DNA of 64,000 nt from Actinomarinicola tropica (GCF_009650215.1 NZ_CP045851.1:2259001-2323000); one strand, 5' to 3'. Positions 1 through 8,246 are shown, counted from the stretch's first letter. Made by a program: numbers and translations. Notes: generated from the sequence alone by a model not told the origin.

Positions 1-2
1 GC

Positions 3-95
3 GCCGACGCCGACGCCTTCCGTGCCGCCGTCCTCGAGGACCGCCGCACCGCCGGCCTCCCGGCGCCTCCGTCCACGGCATCGGTCGACCGATGA
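3..95 (+). CDS. 3' end of an unidentified gene (truncated by window edge)
   Basis: An open frame runs from the window edge to a TGA at 93-95 and gives the last 30 residues of a protein, alanine- and arginine-rich with a proline-containing tail. Its stop overlaps the next start (ATGA at 92-95), so it is probably co-transcribed with the flavoenzyme gene downstream. Too little is visible to name it; a glycerol- or lipid-related enzyme would fit the neighbours, but that is only context. Confidence 0.55.
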   Translation, partial: ADADAFRAAVLEDRRTAGLPAPPSTASVDR

Positions 96-1627
96 CCGAG
101 CTGCGACGTCCCGCACCCCTCCCCCCGACCGGTCCGGGGGCGCCGACGCCTCCGATCGCCCTGCCCGACGCCGGCTCGGCACGATCCCTCGGCGCGGCCG
201 AGGTGCCGGTGCCCGACGGGTTCGTCGAACGGCTCGGTGCCACGGGTGCCGAGGTGTCGATCGACGAGGCCGAGCGGGCCGAGGCCTCTCGTGACTGGTG
301 GCCGCTCGGGATGATCCAGGCGCTCGACAACCGGCTCGTCGGACGGGCCGGCGTGGTCGTGCGCCCGGCGACGGTCGATCAGGTGCCCGAGCTGCTCGCC
401 CTCTGCCACGAGGCCCGGGTCCCGGTCACGCCGGTCGCCGGTCGCAGCGGGGTCTGCGGGGCCTCGGTCCCGGTCCACGGCGGCGTGGCGCTCGACCTGA
501 CGCTGCTCTCGGGGATCCGCTCGGTCGACGACGAGGGCTTGGTGCTCGACGCCCTCCCGGGCACGTTCGGCGACCACCTCGAGGCAGAGCTGCGGGGCTC
601 GCACGGCCTCACCCTCGGCCACTGGCCCCAGTCCGTGGCCCTGTCCACCGTCGGTGGCTGGCTGGCGTGCCGCTCCGCGGGCCAGCTGTCGAACCGCTAC
701 GGAAAGATCGAGGACCTCGTCGTGGGACTCGACGTCGCCCTCGCCGACGGTCGCGTGGTCCGCACCGGCGCGCCGGCCCGGAGCGCCGTCGGGCCCGACC
801 TCACGCAGGTCTTCGTGGGATCGGAGGGCACGCTCGGCGTGATCACCGGTGCCCGGCTCGCGGTCCGCCCCGCCCCCGAGGTCGAGGCGCAGGCAGCGTA
901 CGGGTTCGCTTCGTGGGACGAGGGGATGGACGCGTGCCGCCGGGTGCTCCGCCGGGGCGGCGATGCGGCGGTGCTGCGCCTGTACGACGAGGTCGAGTCC
1001 GACCGCAGCTACCAGACCGGCGACCTCCACGTGCTGCTCGTCCTCGACGAGGGCGACCCGGTGACCGTGCAGGCGAACATGGAGATCGTCGACCAGGAGT
1101 GCCGCGGTGCGGCGCGCCTCGACGACGCGCTGGTCGAGCGGTGGCTCGGCCACCGCAACGAGGTGGGCCAGCTCGAGAGCCTCGTCCGCAACGGCTTCGT
1201 CGTCGACACGATGGAGATCTCCGCCGGGTGGTCCGCCCTGCCGGGGATCTACCGCGCCGCGGTCGAGGCGCTGCGTGCCGTACCGGGCGTGCGGGCCGCG
1301 TCCGCGCACCAGTCGCACGCCTACGTGGACGGCGCCTGCCTGTACTTCACCTTCGCGGGACGTCCGCCGGGCGAGGGCGACGAGCGCGACCACGAGGCCA
1401 TGTACCGGGCGTGCTGGGAGGCGGGCACCCGCGCCGTGCTCGAGCACGGCGGCTCCCTCAGCCACCACCACGGCGTGGGCCTGAACCGCTCGAGGTTCGT
1501 CGACGACGCCCTGGGCTCGGGCACCGAGGTCCTGCACGCGCTGAAGGCGGCGCTCGACCCCCACGGGATCCTGAACCCGGGCAAGCTCGGGCTCCCGGAC
1601 CCGTTCGGGGAGGTCGGGTGGCCCTGA
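92..1627 (+). CDS. FAD-binding oxidase, alkyldihydroxyacetonephosphate synthase-like
   Basis: The 511-residue product has the two-part layout of the vanillyl-alcohol-oxidase/AGPS superfamily: a FAD-binding PCMH domain at about residues 85-260, with a VVVRPATVDQV entry strand, the segment STVGGWLACRSAGQLSNRYG and GSEGTLGVITGA, then a C-terminal FAD-oxidase cap ending in ALDPHGILNPGKL. The RYGKIEDLV stretch and the C-terminal HHHGVGLNR triple-histidine motif are typical of alkylglycerone-phosphate synthase, which swaps the acyl chain of acyl-DHAP for a fatty alcohol to form the ether bond. The ATG at 92 overlaps the preceding stop. A D-lactate or glycolate oxidase-type role is the alternative; family assignment is firm, substrate is inference. 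Confidence 0.85.
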   Translation: MTELRRPAPLPPTGPGAPTPPIALPDAGSARSLGAAEVPVPDGFVERLGATGAEVSIDEAERAEASRDWWPLGMIQALDNRLVGRAGVVVRPATVDQVPELLALCHEARVPVTPVAGRSGVCGASVPVHGGVALDLTLLSGIRSVDDEGLVLDALPGTFGDHLEAELRGSHGLTLGHWPQSVALSTVGGWLACRSAGQLSNRYGKIEDLVVGLDVALADGRVVRTGAPARSAVGPDLTQVFVGSEGTLGVITGARLAVRPAPEVEAQAAYGFASWDEGMDACRRVLRRGGDAAVLRLYDEVESDRSYQTGDLHVLLVLDEGDPVTVQANMEIVDQECRGAARLDDALVERWLGHRNEVGQLESLVRNGFVVDTMEISAGWSALPGIYRAAVEALRAVPGVRAASAHQSHAYVDGACLYFTFAGRPPGEGDERDHEAMYRACWEAGTRAVLEHGGSLSHHHGVGLNRSRFVDDALGSGTEVLHALKAALDPHGILNPGKLGLPDPFGEVGWP

Positions 1628-2031
1628 GCGGCACGGCACGGCAGCTCGACCGTCGCGCCCTCGGGCGGGCGATCGGCGTCGGCCTGCTGCTGGTCGGCGC
1701 GCTGGCCGCCGCCTCGTTCGTGCTCGCCGGCGACGAGGACGGGGCCGGAGGGCTCCGGGCCCTGGTGTTCGTCGCCACCGTCGTCGCGTTCGGCATCACG
1801 GGCGCGGTGGCGGGCCGTGGCTCTCCCGACGTGCTCCCCCACACGCACGGCGCGCTCGCGAGCTTCGCCACCTACGTGGCGACCCAGGCGGCGCTGCTCG
1901 TGGCGTCCGCTGCGGCGGGGCGCGACGTCGAGGCCAGCGGCTTCGGCATCGCGCTCTCCGCGCTCCTCGCCGCGCTCGCGGGCATGATCGGGTCGAGGAT
2001 CGCTGTGCGCCGGTCGGGTCACGCAGCCTGA
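1618..2031 (+). CDS. Small integral membrane protein, unknown function
   Basis: A GTG at 1618 lies 10 bp inside the end of the upstream flavoenzyme gene and opens a 137-residue protein. Hydrophobic segments at about residues 17-36, 46-63, 75-95 and 105-125 suggest four membrane spans, followed by a basic C-terminal tail (RIAVRRSGHAA). There is no recognisable catalytic motif. The overlap shows translational coupling to the AGPS-like gene, and the kinase gene follows 33 bp later, so all three are probably one transcript. I do not recognise a family. Confidence 0.7.
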   Translation: MALSGTARQLDRRALGRAIGVGLLLVGALAAASFVLAGDEDGAGGLRALVFVATVVAFGITGAVAGRGSPDVLPHTHGALASFATYVATQAALLVASAAAGRDVEASGFGIALSALLAALAGMIGSRIAVRRSGHAA

Positions 2032-2064
2032 GGCCACGGGCGGAACGAGGTTCGGAGGGGACCG

Positions 2065-3507
2065 ATGAGCGTGCTGGTGATCGACGTGGGGACGAGCGGC
2101 GTGCGCGCCGCCGTGGTGGCGCCGAGCGGCGCGGTGACCGTCGAGCGCCGCCGGTCGCTGCTCCCCGACACGCCGTTCCCCGGCCTCGTCGAGTTCGACG
2201 CCGCCGAGATGGCCGACGTGTCGATCGACCTCGCCCGTGGCGTGCTGGCCGAGGCCGGACCGGTCGAGGCCGTCGGCATCGCCAACCAGCGGGCGTCGAC
2301 CGTCGTGTGGGACCCGGCCACCGGCCGCCCCGTCGCCCCGGCGATCGGGTGGCAGGACCTGCGCACGGTCGGCGAGTGCCTGGCGTTGCAGGCCGACGGG
2401 TTCCGACTCGCACCCAACCACTCGGCGACCAAGCTCGCCGCCATCCTCGACGCCGTCGACCCCGATCGGACGCAGGGTCTCCTCTTCGGCACCGTCGACT
2501 CGTGGCTCGCCTGGGTGCTCACCGGGGGCGCAGCCCACGTCACGGACATCACGAACGCCTCGGTCACCGGGCTCATGACGCCGGACGCCACCGACTGGGA
2601 CGACGCCGTCCTCGACCGGCTGCGGATCCCGCGCGCGGCGCTCCCCGAGGTGGTCGACTCCGCGGGGGTGGTCGGTGCGGCGAGCGTGTTCGACGGCGCG
2701 CCGCCGCTCGCGGGCATCGCCGGCGACCAGCAGGCCTCGCTCATCGGGCAGAGCTGCGTCCGCCCCGGCATGGCGAAGATCACCTTCGGCACGGGGGCGA
2801 TGCTCGACCTCCTCGTCGGCGAGGAGCGTCCCGCGTTCGAGTCCCGGGGGGACGGCGGGACGTTCCCCCTCGTCGCCGGGCGGCGCGCCGGTCGCACCTG
2901 GTGGGGGCTCGAGGCGATCGCCCTCGCCGCGGGATCGAACGTCGAGTGGCTGCGCGACGACCTCGGGATCATCGAGCGGGCCGAGGACTCCCACGAGGTC
3001 GCCGCCGCGTGCGAGGACACCGATGGTGTCGTGTTCGTCCCCGCCCTGCTGGGCCTGGGCACCCCCCAGTGGGACTACGGGGCGCGCGGCACGCTGCTCG
3101 GCGTCACGCGAGGCACCACGCGGGCGCACCTGGTGCGCGCCGTCCTCGACGGCGTGGCCCACCTCGGGGCGGACCTGGTCGACGCGGCGTCCACCGATGC
3201 CGGCGCACCGATCGAGTCCCTCCGGGTCGACGGCGGGATGAGCGCCAACCCCACCTTCGTGCAGGCCTTGGCCGACGCGTGCGGGCGCCCGATCGAGCTG
3301 TCACCGGTGCTCGAGGCCACGACGATCGGCGCCGGTTTCCTCGCCGCGCTCGGCATCGGCCTCCTCGCCGACGAGGGCGAGATCGCCGACCTGTGGCGGC
3401 CACGCGCCGTCATCGAGCCGGCGCGGGACCTCGATCGGGACCGCTGGCGCGACGCCGTCGAGCGGTCGCTGCGATGGCACCCCGACCTGTCGGGCATGTC
3501 GTTCTGA
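2065..3507 (+). CDS. FGGY-family carbohydrate kinase, glycerol kinase-like
   Basis: This 480-residue protein has both halves of the FGGY fold. The N-terminal half starts with the phosphate-binding DVGTSGVRAAV and contains GIANQRASTVVWD, close to the GIANQRET motif of glycerol kinase. The C-terminal half has the ATP-site LRVDGGMSANP at about residue 390 and a GAGFLAALGIGLL segment. FGGY kinases phosphorylate polyols or sugars with ATP; glycerol is the best guess given the AGPS-like gene just upstream, but substrate residues cannot be settled by eye. The ATG at 2065 follows GGAGGGG at a good distance. Slightly shorter than the usual 490-510 residues. Confidence 0.82.
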   Translation: MSVLVIDVGTSGVRAAVVAPSGAVTVERRRSLLPDTPFPGLVEFDAAEMADVSIDLARGVLAEAGPVEAVGIANQRASTVVWDPATGRPVAPAIGWQDLRTVGECLALQADGFRLAPNHSATKLAAILDAVDPDRTQGLLFGTVDSWLAWVLTGGAAHVTDITNASVTGLMTPDATDWDDAVLDRLRIPRAALPEVVDSAGVVGAASVFDGAPPLAGIAGDQQASLIGQSCVRPGMAKITFGTGAMLDLLVGEERPAFESRGDGGTFPLVAGRRAGRTWWGLEAIALAAGSNVEWLRDDLGIIERAEDSHEVAAACEDTDGVVFVPALLGLGTPQWDYGARGTLLGVTRGTTRAHLVRAVLDGVAHLGADLVDAASTDAGAPIESLRVDGGMSANPTFVQALADACGRPIELSPVLEATTIGAGFLAALGIGLLADEGEIADLWRPRAVIEPARDLDRDRWRDAVERSLRWHPDLSGMSF

Positions 3508-3626
3508 TACGGGCGCCGCGCACACGGTGTGACGAGCGACACGACTAGTGTGTGACTCATGTCACCGACTGGTGGCATCGGTCGGCGCTCGGCGTCGGCC
3601 GCAAGACTCGGATTCGGGGGAGTCGG

Positions 3627-4001
3627 ATGTCGAAGACGATGCACCGGGCGCTCGGAGCGTCCACCCTGGCGGTGACCTCGCTGCTCGTGGCGGCGTGTGG
3701 CGGTGGCGGGAACGGAGGCGGGGACGCGGCTGGCGCGGACTCCGAGGAGGTCGAGGTCGGACCGGCCGACGTGACGATCGTGAACTTCGCCTACGAGGAT
3801 CCCGAGTTCACCACCACCGCCGGCTCCACGGTCACGTGGGTCAACGAAGGGGCGGCGCCCCACACCGTCACCGGCGAGGGCTTCGACTCCTCGATCATCC
3901 GCAGCGGTCGTGGCTGGACGCACACCTTCGAGGAGCCCGGCACCTACGAGTACTGGTGCTCCAACCACGAGAGCATGACGGGGACGATCGTCGTCGAGTG
4001 A
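3627..4001 (+). CDS. Cupredoxin (plastocyanin/azurin-like) lipoprotein
   Basis: I chose the ATG at 3627 because GGGGGAG precedes it and a signal peptide follows. The 124-residue product has a basic start, a hydrophobic run and a lipobox (LLVAAC), then a Gly/Asp linker and a single beta-barrel domain. Type 1 copper ligands are all visible: His in APHTVTG, then Cys, His and Met in YWCSNHESM. It should be a lipid-anchored blue copper electron carrier outside the membrane. The upstream in-frame extension from 3552 lacks signal-peptide character and is not preferred. No partner oxidase gene is adjacent; the next feature is rnpB. Confidence 0.9.
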   Translation: MSKTMHRALGASTLAVTSLLVAACGGGGNGGGDAAGADSEEVEVGPADVTIVNFAYEDPEFTTTAGSTVTWVNEGAAPHTVTGEGFDSSIIRSGRGWTHTFEEPGTYEYWCSNHESMTGTIVVE

Positions 4002-4054
4002 GCGCCGGCGCCGGCGGCCCGTGTGGTCGGCGGCGGTCCGACCGGGCAGACTGG

Positions 4055-4437
<383 letters not shown>

Positions 4438-4440
4438 AAG

Positions 4441-4457
4441 GCTGACCAGGGCAAACG
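4441..4457. repeat. Left copy of a subterminal inverted repeat (probable integrase arm site)
   Basis: GCTGACCAGGGCAAACG matches the reverse complement of 12555-12571 at 16 of 17 positions. In the circular form the two copies would flank the 32-bp core in opposite orientation, as arm- or accessory-protein sites do in tyrosine-integrase attP regions. The role is inferred. Confidence 0.7.
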
Positions 4458-4458
4458 C

Positions 4459-5607
4459 CTACATGACGCCTCCCTCGGACACGACCGGGACACGCGGGGC
4501 CCCGAGCACGGAGTCGACTGCGGACCTCGTGCGGTCGTCGGAGTCGGGCCAGAGGTGGGCGTAGGTCTCCAACGTCTCGACCGGCGAGGCGTGCCCTAGC
4601 CGCTCCTGCACGACCTTGACCGACTCGCCATGCCGGATGAGAAGCGAGGCGTAGAAGTGCCGGAGATCGTGGAACGTGACGCCCTCGACGCCGGCCCGGG
4701 CGACCGCTCGCCGCCACACGTCGGAGAATCGCGTACGCCGGATCGGCTCGCCTCGATCGTTCGTGAAGACGAACCCCTCCGGGCCCGCGGGGAACACAGC
4801 GAGGTGCGCCGCCAGGGCGTCACCCGCGACCGCTGGTAGCGGGATCATCCGGTGCGATGCGGGCGTCTTCGGTTCCGCGAGGTGCGGGCCGGCGCCGGGC
4901 ATGAGCACGAGCTGGCGATCGACTCGGACCGTTCGCCGGAGGAAGTCGACCCGATCGACGGTCAGGCCGAACGCCTCACCCTGACGCAGTCCAGTCGCCG
5001 CAGCGAGGGTCACGAGCGCCTGGTACCGATCGGGCAGCGCCTCACAGATCGCGTCGACCTGGGCGACCTCGAGCGGAACCACGCGGGGCCGTGTGCGCTT
5101 CGGCAGGTTGATCCGGGTGCAGGGTGTCCGGGCGATCACCTGATCGTCTACCGCAGCCCGGAACACTGCGGCGAGGTAGCCGTAGACGACACCGAGGGTC
5201 GACGGGGCGAGCTCGGTCGACCGGTTGCGCACCCACCCTTGGATCTCGCTCCGGCGCACCGCACCGATCGGACGGTCACCGAGGATCGGGTAGACGTGCC
5301 GGCGTAGGTGCGTCTCGACCTGTGCGGCCGTCGTCGGACGATGCTGCACCTGAGCAGCCCGCCATGCCTCGGCGTAGTCGCGGACAGTGCGACGGCCCGC
5401 TGAGGCGTCGACGTACTCCCCCGTCAGCTTTCTGTGCTCGACCGAGACGAGAAACTGCTCGGCGTCGACCTTCCGAGTGAACATGCGCTTTCGGCTGGCG
5501 CCCTCCGGCGTCCGGTAGCGCACCTGGTACCGGCTCCCCTTCGGCACCCGGCCGACCCCGGCAGGCAGCCGCGTGCCGTCGGGTCCGTAGACGTCAATGC
5601 TCGCCAC
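4459..5607 (-). CDS. int: Tyrosine-type site-specific integrase
   Basis: The 382-residue protein is a phage-type tyrosine recombinase. An N-terminal arm/core-binding region (about 1-170) precedes the catalytic domain, where ATGLRQGEAF carries the first Arg, FHDLRHFYAS gives His-x-x-Arg, RLGHASP gives the later His and ETYAHL the nucleophilic Tyr. I prefer the GTG at 5607 because AAGGAG stands 7 nt before it; longer frames lack a ribosome site. The start overlaps the end of the upstream gene by 14 bp. Its stop lies 21 bp from attL, so this is almost certainly the enzyme that recognises the rnpB site. Confidence 0.95.
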   Translation of the reverse strand: MASIDVYGPDGTRLPAGVGRVPKGSRYQVRYRTPEGASRKRMFTRKVDAEQFLVSVEHRKLTGEYVDASAGRRTVRDYAEAWRAAQVQHRPTTAAQVETHLRRHVYPILGDRPIGAVRRSEIQGWVRNRSTELAPSTLGVVYGYLAAVFRAAVDDQVIARTPCTRINLPKRTRPRVVPLEVAQVDAICEALPDRYQALVTLAAATGLRQGEAFGLTVDRVDFLRRTVRVDRQLVLMPGAGPHLAEPKTPASHRMIPLPAVAGDALAAHLAVFPAGPEGFVFTNDRGEPIRRTRFSDVWRRAVARAGVEGVTFHDLRHFYASLLIRHGESVKVVQERLGHASPVETLETYAHLWPDSDDRTRSAVDSVLGAPRVPVVSEGGVM

Positions 5608-6277
5608 GACTCTGCTCCTTGAGCACTTCCATGATCTCTCGCGCCTTTGCGGTGAGCATTCCGCCCGCCTTCCCATGCCCCGCTCGCGAGAACAACCCGC
5701 GCCGCTCAGCCGCCCTCAGCCATCCCTGCACCGTGTCGTAGGAGAGCCATGACTCTGACTCCGACCATGCCTTCGTAGGACGGTCCGGGTCGCTTTCACA
5801 GAACGCGAGATAGGTCAGACAGTGCTCGACCAGTTCGGCGTCCGACAGAGGTCGACGCCCGACTTGTCGGCGCTTGAACGCTGCTCCCTTCCAGTCAGCC
5901 GGAAGCATCATCTGCACCATGTCCTGGCGAAACTCGCGCTCCAACTGCACGTCCAGACGCCGGCCGCCCAGGGCTCTGTAAAGGGGGCCGGGGTCGGGGT
6001 CATCGGCAACGGCGGTCGTCACCGTCCTGACGGGACGGATGGCTCCCGATGACAACCGGTACTCGATCTCAACTCGCCATCCGGGCAGTGTTTCCGTTTC
6101 GAAGGTCGCAGTCATCGTCGTCGGACCGTCATAGCCCGTCCACTCGCCCTGGAAGTCCGGTGGTCGTCGAATCGCCCATTTAGCTGTCCAGTCGATCAAG
6201 TACGGGCCCGTCGACACCCGATCGCGATACCACCCGTCCTCCCGCTTCACCCAGTCGCCAAGTCGTTCGCCAGTCAC
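5594..6277 (-). CDS. Element-encoded protein with C-terminal winged-helix-like domain, unknown function
   Basis: About 227 residues if the GTG at 6277 is used (a GGGAGG lies 11 nt upstream); a GTG at 6313 would add 12 residues. The N-terminal half is rich in Trp, Tyr and acidic residues (GWYRDRVSTGPYLIDWTAKW), and the last 70 residues, including YDTVQGWLRAAERRGLF, look like a small winged helix. It precedes and overlaps the integrase gene by 14 bp, so the two are translated together. It could regulate the integration module or act as an accessory recombination factor. I do not recognise the family. Base composition is visibly less GC-rich than the host genes. Confidence 0.65.
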   Translation of the reverse strand: MTGERLGDWVKREDGWYRDRVSTGPYLIDWTAKWAIRRPPDFQGEWTGYDGPTTMTATFETETLPGWRVEIEYRLSSGAIRPVRTVTTAVADDPDPGPLYRALGGRRLDVQLEREFRQDMVQMMLPADWKGAAFKRRQVGRRPLSDAELVEHCLTYLAFCESDPDRPTKAWSESESWLSYDTVQGWLRAAERRGLFSRAGHGKAGGMLTAKAREIMEVLKEQSRGEH

Positions 6278-6367
6278 TCTGTGAACAACCTCCCATCCAG
6301 TAGACCAGTCCACAGTGTGACCGGCACCGTGGGGATCGTCAAGGACGAATCCCGAAAGGCGCAGAAC

Positions 6368-6553
6368 GTGGAAGACGACGTGCTCACAGCCCCGGAGCTC
6401 TCCGCAGAGATCCACGTCCCCGTGAAGACGCTGGCCCAGTGGCGCTACCTGGGGATGGGCCCGAGCTACCTCAAGCTCGGCGGCCACGTCCGCTACCGAC
6501 GCTCCGACGTCGATGCCTGGCTCGACGGGTGCCGGCACGACGCGGCGTCGTGA
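6368..6553 (+). CDS. xis: Excisionase-like MerR-type helix-turn-helix protein
   Basis: The GTG at 6368 is preceded by GAAAGG at 8 nt and gives a 61-residue protein made almost entirely of one winged-helix domain: a LTAPELSAEIHVPVKTLAQW helix-turn-helix, the YLGMGPSYLKLGGHVRY wing, and a final RRSDVDAWLD helix. This is the layout of the excisionase/HTH_17 family, small DNA-binding proteins that bend attachment-site DNA and direct excision. It is transcribed away from the integrase and opens the rightward operon. Its stop overlaps the next GTG start (GTGA). Confidence 0.82.
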   Translation: MEDDVLTAPELSAEIHVPVKTLAQWRYLGMGPSYLKLGGHVRYRRSDVDAWLDGCRHDAAS

Positions 6554-7023
6554 CGCGGGAAAGCGCCTCCGATGGAGGCGCCTTCCTGAACGCACCTGGC
6601 CCGGTCGTTCGCTCCCGAAGCGTAACACCGTTGTGTGATGTCTGCGGGCACCCATCGACCACGCAGATCGCCCCGTTTCGCGTGCGTCACCCAGGATGCA
6701 ACCAGATTCCCGGGCAGCTGGTGCTCCCCGGCTCCCCGCCTCGGGTGCACCGTCGTGACGATCACGACACGAGCGTTGCTGCCGGGCGCACGGCGAGCCG
6801 ATCGAGGCTCCGCGAGGTCGTGCTCGAGTTGCACCGCCAGCACCCCGACGGTCTCACGGATGACGAGATGGCCGAGCTAGCCGAGGGTGAGCACGGGCCC
6901 AGCCTGGGACGTCGTCGGAAGGATCTCGTCGACGAGGGCCTGATCGTGCCGACGCTGCTCACGCGGCCGACGCGTCGAGGGGCGCAGGCGGTCGTGTGGC
7001 GGATCGTGGACGGTGCGCTGTGA
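6550..7023 (+). CDS. Zinc-ribbon plus winged-helix protein, probable regulator
   Basis: A GTG at 6550 overlapping the excisionase stop (GTGA) gives 157 residues. Near residue 29 sits CDVCGHP followed 16 residues later by HPGC, a plausible zinc site. The C-terminal half (about 80-157) resembles a phage-type winged helix: SRLREVVLELHRQHPDGLTD, GRRRKDLVDEGLIVP and a basic wing before AVVWRI. It probably binds DNA and may regulate the replication or late genes. It is coupled on both sides by 4-bp overlaps. The family is not one I can name, and the function is inferred. Confidence 0.68.
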   Translation: MTRESASDGGAFLNAPGPVVRSRSVTPLCDVCGHPSTTQIAPFRVRHPGCNQIPGQLVLPGSPPRVHRRDDHDTSVAAGRTASRSRLREVVLELHRQHPDGLTDDEMAELAEGEHGPSLGRRRKDLVDEGLIVPTLLTRPTRRGAQAVVWRIVDGAL

Positions 7024-7673
7024 CCGCCCTCCCGATCGACGACTACGGGATGCCCGAGGAGTACGACGACTTCTTCACCGAGTCGCAGCACGACGCGATG
7101 CTCGACCGCACGAAGTGGGCGATCCTCGTCCGCAAGGCTCCGAAGGCGGTTCTGCGCTCATCGCACAAGACGTTGTGCTTCGTGCTCTTCACCTACGTCG
7201 TGGGCAAGAGCGACGCGACGTGCTGGCCGAGCCAAGAGACCCTCGCACGGGACAGCGGACTCTCGGAGCGTGCGGTGTGGGAGATCCTCGCCAACCTCGA
7301 GGCCGACGGCTGGATCGAACGCACGACGATCTCGCGTCGGCAGTCGCAGGTCATCACGTTGTGCTGGCCGCCGTACCGAAGCGCTGAGTCCCGAACTGCC
7401 TGCGGCACTCAGTCCCGAACCTCGTGCGGGACTGACGCAGAGCGCCGAAGCACCTCGAAGCATCTGAGTCCCGAACCTCCTGCATCGAGTCCCGAACCTC
7501 CTTCCGTGAGTCCCGAACTAGCTGCATCGAGTCCCGAAGCAGCTGCGGACAAAGGAGAAGTGAAGGATCAGTTGAAGGTTCAGAACATGGCGCTCAACGA
7601 GTTGAGCGAGCGATGGACCTCCGACGACTTCAACCCCGCCCCTTACCCGCAAGACACCCCCCGGGGGAGGTAA
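7020..7673 (+). CDS. Replication-initiator-like helix-turn-helix protein
   Basis: The GTG at 7020 overlaps the previous stop, giving 217 residues. Residues 40-115 form an HTH_36-type domain: KTLCFVLFTYVVGKSDATCW, PSQETLARDSGLSERAVWEI, then LEADGWIERTTI. Such domains are found in phage and plasmid replication initiators. The middle third is low complexity, with a seven-residue SPEPPAS-type repeat, and is encoded by iteron-like DNA (see 7387-7539). The remainder is short and acidic. N-terminal DNA-binding domain, repeats inside the gene, then an A-rich stretch and an inverted repeat copy the plan of the lambda O gene and origin. The initiator role is inferred. Confidence 0.7.
   Translation: MTALPIDDYGMPEEYDDFFTESQHDAMLDRTKWAILVRKAPKAVLRSSHKTLCFVLFTYVVGKSDATCWPSQETLARDSGLSERAVWEILANLEADGWIERTTISRRQSQVITLCWPPYRSAESRTACGTQSRTSCGTDAERRSTSKHLSPEPPASSPEPPSVSPELAASSPEAAADKGEVKDQLKVQNMALNELSERWTSDDFNPAPYPQDTPRGR
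7387..7539 (+). repeat. Six iteron-like direct repeats inside the initiator-like gene
   Basis: AGTCCCGAA followed by C or G occurs at 7387, 7411, 7467, 7488, 7509 and 7530. The last four are spaced exactly 21 bp, two helical turns. The first two are 24 bp apart and lie in a different reading frame from the last four (offset of 80 bp). An inverted partial copy, GCGGGACT, is at 7426-7433. Frame-independent conservation points to selection on DNA, as for replication iterons. Confidence 0.72.
7591..7608. repeat. Inverted repeat downstream of the iteron-like cluster
   Basis: CGCTCAAC and GTTGAGCG form perfect 8-bp arms with a 2-bp centre. Between this and the iterons, 7548-7586 is A-rich on the plus strand (ACAAAGGAGAAGTGAAGG), which could serve as an unwinding region. 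The order iterons, A-rich tract, inverted repeat is that of lambdoid origins. Confidence 0.55.
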
Positions 7674-7677
7674 CCCC

Positions 7678-7947
7678 ATGAACGCCCATCACAACATCAC
7701 CCCCCAGCTGGCCGAGGCATGGGAGCACTACGTGAGCGAGCTCCCTGCCGACCTCAAGGCACAGGCAGAGGCAGCAACGAGGGAGGGGCGTGTGTTCCCT
7801 CGCATCATCGTGAAGGACTCGCCAGGTCACCCGATCGAGGTGGTGGTGTGCATCACCACCGCTGACGGCGTGCTCGAGGTGATGCACCTCGACGGTGCAC
7901 GACTCGGCTACCTCGCAGGTCCGGACGGATCGCTCATCCATGTGTGA
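7678..7947 (+). CDS. Small hypothetical protein of the element
   Basis: An ATG 4 bp after the initiator-like gene, with GGGGGAGG at 8 nt, opens an 89-residue protein. The first 40 residues look helical (LAEAWEHYVSELPADLKAQA), followed by a beta-rich part (RIIVKDSPGHPIEVVVCITT). No motif, signal or membrane segment is visible. Position and strong ribosome site support a real gene of the early rightward operon. Function unknown. Confidence 0.7.
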   Translation: MNAHHNITPQLAEAWEHYVSELPADLKAQAEAATREGRVFPRIIVKDSPGHPIEVVVCITTADGVLEVMHLDGARLGYLAGPDGSLIHV

Positions 7948-8246
7948 GAAGGGCCGAGTTTTTCAGGACGACCCACCCCCCGAAGACCCCCGCAGTCCTC
8001 GCATGTGTGTGAGGCGATTCACCGGGGCGGGGTGCTATCCCGCGCCGGGGCGGCCTGGTATTCTGACGGCGTCTGCTGCTCCGCAGGGACGCGACAGGTG
8101 CCAAGGCTCCGCCGGCCTGTCTGGTAGTCACAGAGGTTTCCCGCCGGGTGATGCTCCGCAGCTCGGCTTCGCAGGATCGAGTCCCGTTATGGGCTCTCCT
8201 TTGCGTACCTCGTGGCTGTTCGTTCCTTCGTCATGAGGAGTACGCA
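7948..8246 (+). promoter_or_regulatory. 299-bp non-coding leader before the capsid gene
   Basis: I find no convincing coding frame here. A possible -10 hexamer TATTCT is at 8059-8064 with no good -35. The decamer TGCTCCGCAG occurs twice (8077-8086 and 8152-8161), and CTGC-TGCTCC-GCAG can form a small hairpin. A strong GAGGAG lies 6 nt before the capsid ATG. This is the natural place for a late-gene promoter or an activator site for a helper phage, but that is inferred. Confidence 0.4.

Noticed and set aside
8180-8186. Extra AGTCCCG copy in the capsid leader
   Set aside because: Seven matching bases only, isolated from the main cluster and without the following AA; probably chance.
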